Assembly (NCBI RefSeq): GCF_000764305.2
Contig: NW_025934582.1
Coordinates: 248,001-312,000, forward strand
Length of the DNA: 64,000 nt
Reading direction: 5' to 3'
DNA from: Hyalella azteca
Lineage: Eukaryota; Arthropoda; Malacostraca; Amphipoda; Hyalellidae
In this document: one piece after another, positions 57,864 through 64,000 of the stretch
How the letters are laid out: every line of letters begins with the position of its first letter
Numbering within the stretch: position 1 is the stretch's first letter
Translations under genes and position numbers: made by a program
Notes under the pieces: model-generated
Seen by the model: the letters and a program-made list of their open reading frames with translations, nothing else
Databases searched by the model: none
What the model was told of the DNA's origin: nothing

Positions 57864-58539
57864 CTTCCTCTGAAAATAGACTGGAATGTCGGCAAATCGC
57901 TCACCCGAGAGGCATGATGTGATCAAAAATGCGCGGAGCATGTAAATGGAGGCCACTTCTCAGCGAGACATTGCTGTGTTAATTGAATTATTTGCGTGGT
58001 TTTAACTGCCGTGAGCACTGCATACCTTATTGCAAGTAAGTATGAAATATATTGAAATTAATAATGAACGGAATTAATACTGAAATACATGGTTTTTCTT
58101 CAAGTATGGCACAGCACTTTAATGCAACGTTTCCCAAGTAGTTTCGCACGAATATAAGCGATATATTGTGTGACTTAACTTGACTATAAATTTTGTAACG
58201 ATCCGATTGCTATATAATTCTTGTGAGCCAATCAAACATAAAAATATATGTATGGCTAGTATTATATTGTTATCATACGAGGGCGGTAAATTGAGTGAAG
58301 TGGCACTGTTAGCACTTGCATAGAATAAAATTGTCTTCGTATATAAAAATTTATCCATATGGAAGTATATGTTCAATTGTTAACATAATACTTCAATGTC
58401 AACTTTATATTAGCTGGACTGAGCTACAGAAAACCTTCATGGAGTCGCAATAGTAGTCCAAAATTTATTTAGTGGTACGGACCTTTACCCGTAATAGTTC
58501 ACAATAGAACAACTAATCTGAAATTCCTCATTCTTCCCC

Positions 58540-58960
58540 TAGATTGTTTTCAAAGCCTCACGGTCTTGACAGGGTCTTTCCCATCATAGGCCTCATTGTA
58601 AATGCGATCCTTATCCAGGATCCTTCCAAGACGACAAGACGTCAGTACAATCGCCCAGACGGTGGGGTCTCAATAGAGTTATGGGTATGGCCCGGACGGT
58701 TGCAGTCAAGTAGCTGAAAAGATGTAGCATAAAAAATCCTGGTTTTTGCGTAGCGTACTTTGCCTTTTACCTGTATTGGTGGTCCAGGCTAGACCATCAG
58801 GCCCAGGCTCTGTCGGAGGTTAGGTACTTGTCGGTTGAGTACGTAGATGATATCATTTAACATTATATCTTATAGAATTATTACTTGTCCGGTTGGGTAC
58901 GTAAGTGCTATCCTCCTTTATTATTTCAGTGTTCTATAGGTAGTTCAAGAAGGTCATTCA
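58540..58960. repeat. Unclassified moderately GC-rich stretch with a short duplication
   Basis: Sequence near 58825-58860 (TACTTGTCGGTTGAGTACGT) recurs near 58882-58915 as TACTTGTCCGGTTGGGTACG. The rest lacks a supported reading frame; it may be an old repeat. Confidence 0.4.
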
Positions 58961-60482
58961 ATTTTTAGATAGTTCACACAAAGTAAATCCCTGCGGCTTC
59001 GAAACTCACAACCTAGTGGTTGGTTCTAGGGTTGTCAAGTCGGTACGTCTGGGCATGGAGTGTAAAGTCTTTAATCTTGTAGCGTCATTCGCAGTAAGTG
59101 CAGGAATAACTTCCGAACGCTCGAAGACACTGAGCTAGAATTGGTTACTTGGTTAAGATACGGCGCAGCACCGACGAAGATATTATATATAGCGCCCTGA
59201 AAATATACGTTCTTCTTTCGACAAGACGTTCATGAAAGCGCTTGTTTACTGAACCATGCATCTACCCGAAAATCTCTCCTTGATCTTTCTCTGATTCGTG
59301 GACTAACGTATACTTGACGCTAAGTCTGCAAGTCAGTCAGTGCTTCAGAAACGTGATTCGTGATTAATACTTATTTTGACAGAGAATTGCGAAAACTCCT
59401 CGGGGATGAAACCTTGCAACTTAACTCTCCGGGAACATAACTTTCAACTTGAATTATACGTAAACTATTGAGTGTAGCAACAACGTGAGGACGTTTGTAG
59501 GCAACAGAAAATATTTTAAAGTTGTCGTACGTGGCGGAAACGTTCAGTGCACGTCATTTGCGCTCACTGGCTAGTAGTAACGTATAAATCAGATGTGTGA
59601 CAATATTGCTCCGGTTACTCGTGTCAGGCGGTAGAGGGTTAATTTGATTGAACCCGCCATTTAATTAAGGTTACACACCGTTTTTACAGCGAGTTTTTGT
59701 TTCCTCCATACACAGCAGCTGAATTATCCTACGAATTAGAATAACATTTCAAGATTTGTCGATCATGTTGATCTCGCGTTCAGCTATGTAACGAGGAAAA
59801 TAAACTTTTCGTAAATTACCTATTAATTCTAGTTTTGAAGAAAATGCATTGAATGACGGTTACTTGTATCATGGTTTGGCCAAGTGAATGTTTAATTGGC
59901 GCTCTAGATCTCCTAAGATTCATGACAAATTTTCACTTTCTGACCCAGTGGTGAATTGCAAAAATTTGATTTTCACGCGAAGCTGAGCCGTTTCTTGTGT
60001 CTCGTATACATTTGTCGCTAGTATTCTGTTTTTTTTTTCTCTCATCACTGAGAGAAAAAAATAATAGAATAGAGAATAATTGTGGTAGAGTGTTTGTACT
60101 GAATACAGATGGCATGTTAGCGGTGCTATATGCTCTGTCGGTCTACCGTCTTGTCCTTGTGAGAAAGTACACGTTTCGTATTATACCCTAAGAAGCTAGT
60201 TCACCACAACCGCCAAGATGAAACCTAACCGACGCTTAACTGCATAACAATTGTACGATATGTCGTGTGTGAAATTTGAGTGAACTAATTCAAAATGAAG
60301 CTAATGTTTTCCTTTTGAAACATCAGGAACCCGCAAGCAGAAAATCGCGTATAGTAATGGTGTCGTACACGCCGGAAGTAATTAGCGTGATTATGATGCT
60401 CGCAGTTCGCGTGGGTGCCGAACTAGACAAGAAAGGAGACTTCGGGACAGCTTCAGAACATGGGACGTTAGTACGGTATCTA

Positions 60483-60993
60483 TCGCATTCGGTATTACTT
60501 TAGATTAAGTGCATCAAAAAAAAAGTTTTTTTTAATTAAATGTTTTTTGGGTGTAGATTAAGAATCTGAAATCCGTTTTTGGCGGCGGTCAGCATCGGAA
60601 ATTTTTAATGGAACCTGTTCCTAAGTGGACCTAACCTGCGAGGTTTTCGTTGATCGGCTAGGTTTTTTCTATGTTTGGAGTCCGTCCGGCGGCCGGAAAA
60701 ACCTAGCCAATAAGTTTTTTCTATGTATGGACTTTGGAGTCCGTCCGGCGACCGGAAAAACCTAGCCAATAGGTTTTTTCTATGTTTGGAGTCCGTCCGG
60801 CGACCGGAAAAACCTAGCCAATCAACGAAAACCTCGCAGGTTAGGTCCAGTTAGGAACAGGTTCTATTAAACATTTCCGATGCTGACCGCCGCCAAAAAC
60901 GGATTTCAGATTCTTAATCTACCCTCCAAAAAACATATAATTAAAAAAACACCCTTTTTGGGTGCACTTAATCTAAAGTATTACCTCGCATTC
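60483..60993. mobile_element. Fold-back (long inverted repeat) element with perfect 8-bp target duplication
   Basis: The element spans 60491-60985. Its arms of about 180 bp are inverted copies at roughly 90% identity, starting GGTATTACTTTAGATTAAG on the left and, on the other strand, GGTAATACTTTAGATTAAG. TCGCATTC flanks it on both sides (60483-60490 and 60986-60993). The centre holds three ~60-bp units with GGCTAGGTTTTT/AAAAACCTAGCC mini-inverted repeats around GGAGTCCGTCCGGCG. No coding capacity. An 8-bp duplication is known for hAT, P and Merlin transposons; the GG start would suit Merlin, which is inference. Confidence 0.88.
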
Positions 60994-61575
60994 CTGCAAT
61001 GTTCATATTCTTTCATTTTTGTGGGAGCATCCGCGTGAAGTGATTCATATCAATCGGCACGTTTGATTGTTCAAGTTTAATGCTTTTGTTTTAGTCAGGA
61101 TCGTATTCATATGAATGCAATGAACTCCGCTACAGAAATCAGACATCGACTTCTTTGAACCGAACATTAAATGTTTAACATCTTTAAACTGAACTTATAA
61201 AACTGAATGAAATAAAATTTAATATTGCTTTGATTTCACTCGAAATTTAGTTTACGTGTGTGCTACGTTTTGGCCAACAGTTGAATGGATGCATGAAATC
61301 AATCGAAGTACCTAGAGTATTACGTCTCAGTTCTGAAATGATTAATGATAACTTAGAGACGTATTAGTCTCAGGCAGCCCGCACTGCGGGCGCATTAAAA
61401 TTTGATCACGATAGACGCATGTGTGACTTCATTCATACCAGACGCTTTGTGTCCCATCAATGCACACTGCATAGTGAAGTCAAATGAGTGTTGTTACCTC
61501 ATCAATGAATATAGCATAAATTATCCTCCAGCACCACTGAAATTTTTGTTCATAATGATTTGCGCCGTGTTTCAG
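60994..61575. other. Non-coding sequence before the first recognised ENPP-like exon
   Basis: It holds no exon I can support. The first recognised exon begins with a split codon, so coding sequence lies further upstream or in a small exon that I missed. Confidence 0.5.
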
Positions 61576-64000
61576 TGACTCGCCTAGTGGTCGTGTGGTG
61601 CTGTTGCTAAGCTTCAGCGGCCTCAACAAGCAGTACCTGGACACCTTCGATCTGCCCAACTTGCTGTACCTGCGCGACCAAGGCCCGCACCCCGTCAACT
61701 TTGAGTGAGTTGCCCAACCGCTCGAGCTGTAAGAAACCCTTTGAATTAGCCTCTTAATTGGGCACGAGCTGCTGGTTACTCAATGAGCTCCTAATAAGGA
61801 ACTGGCTGATAGTTCCATGGCTAACTCATGGCATATTGGCTATTATTTTCTCATTAGTAGTCAAGGGCTGTTCACGCTCACATATGGCTCTACTACACTG
61901 GGGAAGCAGAAGCTGTATGAACCCTCAGGAACCGTTCATAGGGTAATCGCCACTCGAACCCAGAGATTCTTTAGTAGGAATGGGCTCAGAGATTCCCTTT
62001 TACCACGAATTGAGCCTGGATAGCAAGATTTTTTCGTATCTTAATCATTTTACTCGCTTCACTTTGACCAGTTTCTCACTGATTTCCGCTATTTTTTGAT
62101 GAAATTTTGACCTATGGTGCTCTAATATTTCGCTCACACCGCAGGCCTCAGTACCCTGGTACAAGTGCGCCCAACTCGTTCGGTATGGTGACGGGCGTGT
62201 ATCCCGAGACTCATGGCGTGTTGGCCCAAGCTTTGTACGACTCCACACTCGGCAGAGTCCTCACATCCAACGATCCTGAGATGTATACTCAGAACCCGAA
62301 CGTCACTCCACTTTGGGTAAAGACTGGGGAGTAATTGCAGTGAACACTTTACATAAAACTGTTGCAGCCGGCTGTGTCGCATGGGACAATTTTGAAAGTT
62401 AAATATGGAATTAAAGGAGACTATTTACTGACTTACTTTATAAAATAAGGAGTAGAAAGGATAATGGTAAGATCTATTATGCGCAGGCTGTCTTCACCGA
62501 TGGGCACGAAAAACAAATCCAATGACTGTCGAGTACACGAAAAGTGGATAGTTTTGATGGTTAATATTCATCAACATTGGACGTAACGACCATATCGGCA
62601 TCATTTTATCTATGGATTACTATTCTACGAATTTATATTATATATTTACGAGTTGGTAATTATATTCCCGCAGATTTTAAACGAACAGCGGGGAGGAGTG
62701 AGTGCGTGCATCATGTGGCCAGGCTGTGAATATCCATTTTCTGGGAGACGACCGACTTACTTTGTCCCTCAGAGCTCCAGGCCTTCCTTCACGTTCACGG
62801 ACGCCTTTGACCTGGCGGTTGCTTTCGCCACTGCCAGGTTCAGCGCATCCGATTACCGCCGTTATGTCGTTGGAGATAATACGCGTGCCGAAGAATCCCC
62901 GGGCAACGTCAATGAACACGGAAGGAAAGGACCCTCGATTGCCGAAAGTACTTCAAACATCTGGAGTCTCCATCATCTCAGCCCAAGTGTTGAGCATTGG
63001 TACACTAGTGAGCGCGAGGAGAAATATGTGCCAGTGAAGATCGAGAAAGAGAGCAACAATTTGGACGAAGTTAAGCGAATAGTTGATTCGGCAAGCGACG
63101 CAGATAATAACATTTCTAGCATGGAAAAATCTCTATCTAATCCTAATTATCAAAATGATTCTAGGAGAATATTGAATGCATCTGATGATTATAATCGATA
63201 CGAATTCGCCACTTTATCCGAAGAGAGCCTCATTTTTACCTTGAATGAAAAAATGCGCGCTAATTTTATTCTGATGAGATTTGAAGAGCCACACACCACG
63301 GCTGAACTGTACGGCCCAACATCGACTCAAATGGAGGATATTCTTCACAAGGTTCTGGCGAATTTATTTCTTGAATTTTCTGTCCGTGACACCGCTTATG
63401 GAGCACGGGATGACTATAGCATGCTAAGAACCTAGGATATTCCGATGGTTTACTTATTGGATCGTATGTTTCGGAATGAACTATTTCGTGCATGATCATC
63501 AATTGAACAACATGACTACATTAGAAATTCGTCGATGCATTGATGACGCTTGCAATAGATTATTTAAATAATTTGACAGTTCAGTACCGAGGTTCATATT
63601 ACTTCCATCCTAATTTTACCCTACATTCTAGCTCGACGACAGTCTGCTGTACCTGCATTTGTTGCTTCAAGAGCACGACCTTCATCACAAAGTTGAGTTG
63701 GTATTGGTGAGCGACCTATGCTCGGTACCCTTTGGTCCTCCTCTTGAGCCCTCGCTCAAACTGAAGAATGCCGGTCATAAAACCCCGGATTTATCAGGAT
63801 CCATAAAAATGACTGGGGTTGAAAGGAATTACAATGCGGAAGAACCCACACCTGGGTTGCAGGAAACTTCGGACGACTTCATTATGGATTTAGCAGCCAT
63901 TTTGCAAGGCCAAAACGTCACTCTAGTGGGAGAAACTCCCCTTCTCCACATTTGGCCTAATCAAGGTATCAAATTCGGTGACGTCCATCTCGAAATCACT
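61576..64000 (+). CDS. ENPP-family phosphodiesterase-like protein, probable pseudoenzyme (partial)
   Basis: Exons 61576-61704, 62145-62316, 62674-63351 and 63632 to beyond the window edge join in phase. The product follows the ENPP nucleotide pyrophosphatase/phosphodiesterase fold: VVLLLSFSGLNKQYLDTFDLPNLLYL, split here as VVLLLSFSGL and YLDTFDLPNL, then SFGMVTGVYPETHGV, WPGCEYPFSGRRPTYF, RFEEPHTTAELYGP and VELVLVSDLC. Family metal and nucleophile positions are replaced: SFDGF is SFSGL, TFPN is SAPN, DSSGH is HTTAE, and SDHG is SDLC. Only one Asp remains. A Ser/acidic insertion of about 120 residues precedes RFEEP. Upstream exons (signal peptide) and the C-terminal part were not found in the window. 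Confidence 0.8.
62674..63351 (+). CDS. ENPP-like long exon with family-atypical insertion
   Basis: 226 codons from acceptor TATTCCCGCAG to donor AAG|GTTCTG. It carries WPGCEYPFSGRRPTYF, then a low-similarity segment with Ser, Asn and charged residues (about residues 75-195 of the exon), then NFILMRFEEP and ILHK, which continues as LDDSLLYLHLLLQEHDLHHK in the next exon as expected for this family. Without the donor the frame would run to a stop at 63433-63435. Confidence 0.8.

Overview
The window looks like arthropod nuclear DNA, most likely from a crustacean. It is AT-rich, its genes are cut into short exons with GT-AG introns, and it is full of minisatellites, small inverted-repeat elements, a tRNA-derived SINE, a LINE and a Tc1-like relic. 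The species assignment is an inference. There is one assembly gap (1663-1827).

Layout. (1) 1-5.3 kb: a broken LINE reverse transcriptase on the minus strand, dispersed repeats, and a likely terminal coding exon of an unidentified plus-strand gene (2484-2609). (2) 5.4-26.6 kb, minus strand: a large M1 aminopeptidase N gene. I reconstructed 33 coding exons. Seventeen encode a short cytoplasmic tail, a membrane anchor, a Thr/Pro-rich stalk and a complete M1 ectodomain (967 codons). The next sixteen encode a second complete M1 ectodomain (884 residues plus stop). The two sets join in frame at phase 0, the second has no start or anchor exon of its own, and the first has an intronic stop and poly(A) signal just past its last donor. 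The locus therefore reads best as one two-domain ectoenzyme of about 1,851 residues with a possible single-domain short form. The first domain has all canonical catalytic residues. The second has Phe in place of the catalytic Tyr. A 3.4-kb intron carries two decayed intronless reading frames. (3) 26.6-33.2 kb: intergenic, with minisatellites. (4) 33.2-43.4 kb, minus strand: a bifunctional 6-phosphofructo-2-kinase/fructose-2,6-bisphosphatase gene, ten exons, lacking only its N-terminal exon(s). (5) 43.5-61.5 kb: mostly non-coding, with hairpins, palindromes, a Tc1-like transposase relic, minisatellites and a 495-bp fold-back element with perfect 8-bp target duplication. (6) 61.6-64 kb, plus strand: part of an ENPP-family (nucleotide pyrophosphatase/phosphodiesterase) gene whose metal-binding and nucleophile positions are nearly all replaced, so it is probably a pseudoenzyme.

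The most unusual feature is that many tandem repeats start exactly on exon-intron junctions and amplify the splice site itself: three sites in the aminopeptidase gene and two in PFKFB, plus partial exon duplications in both. The genes are not a functional cluster: one is a cell-surface peptidase, one a cytosolic glycolytic regulator and one a secreted or membrane phosphodiesterase relative.
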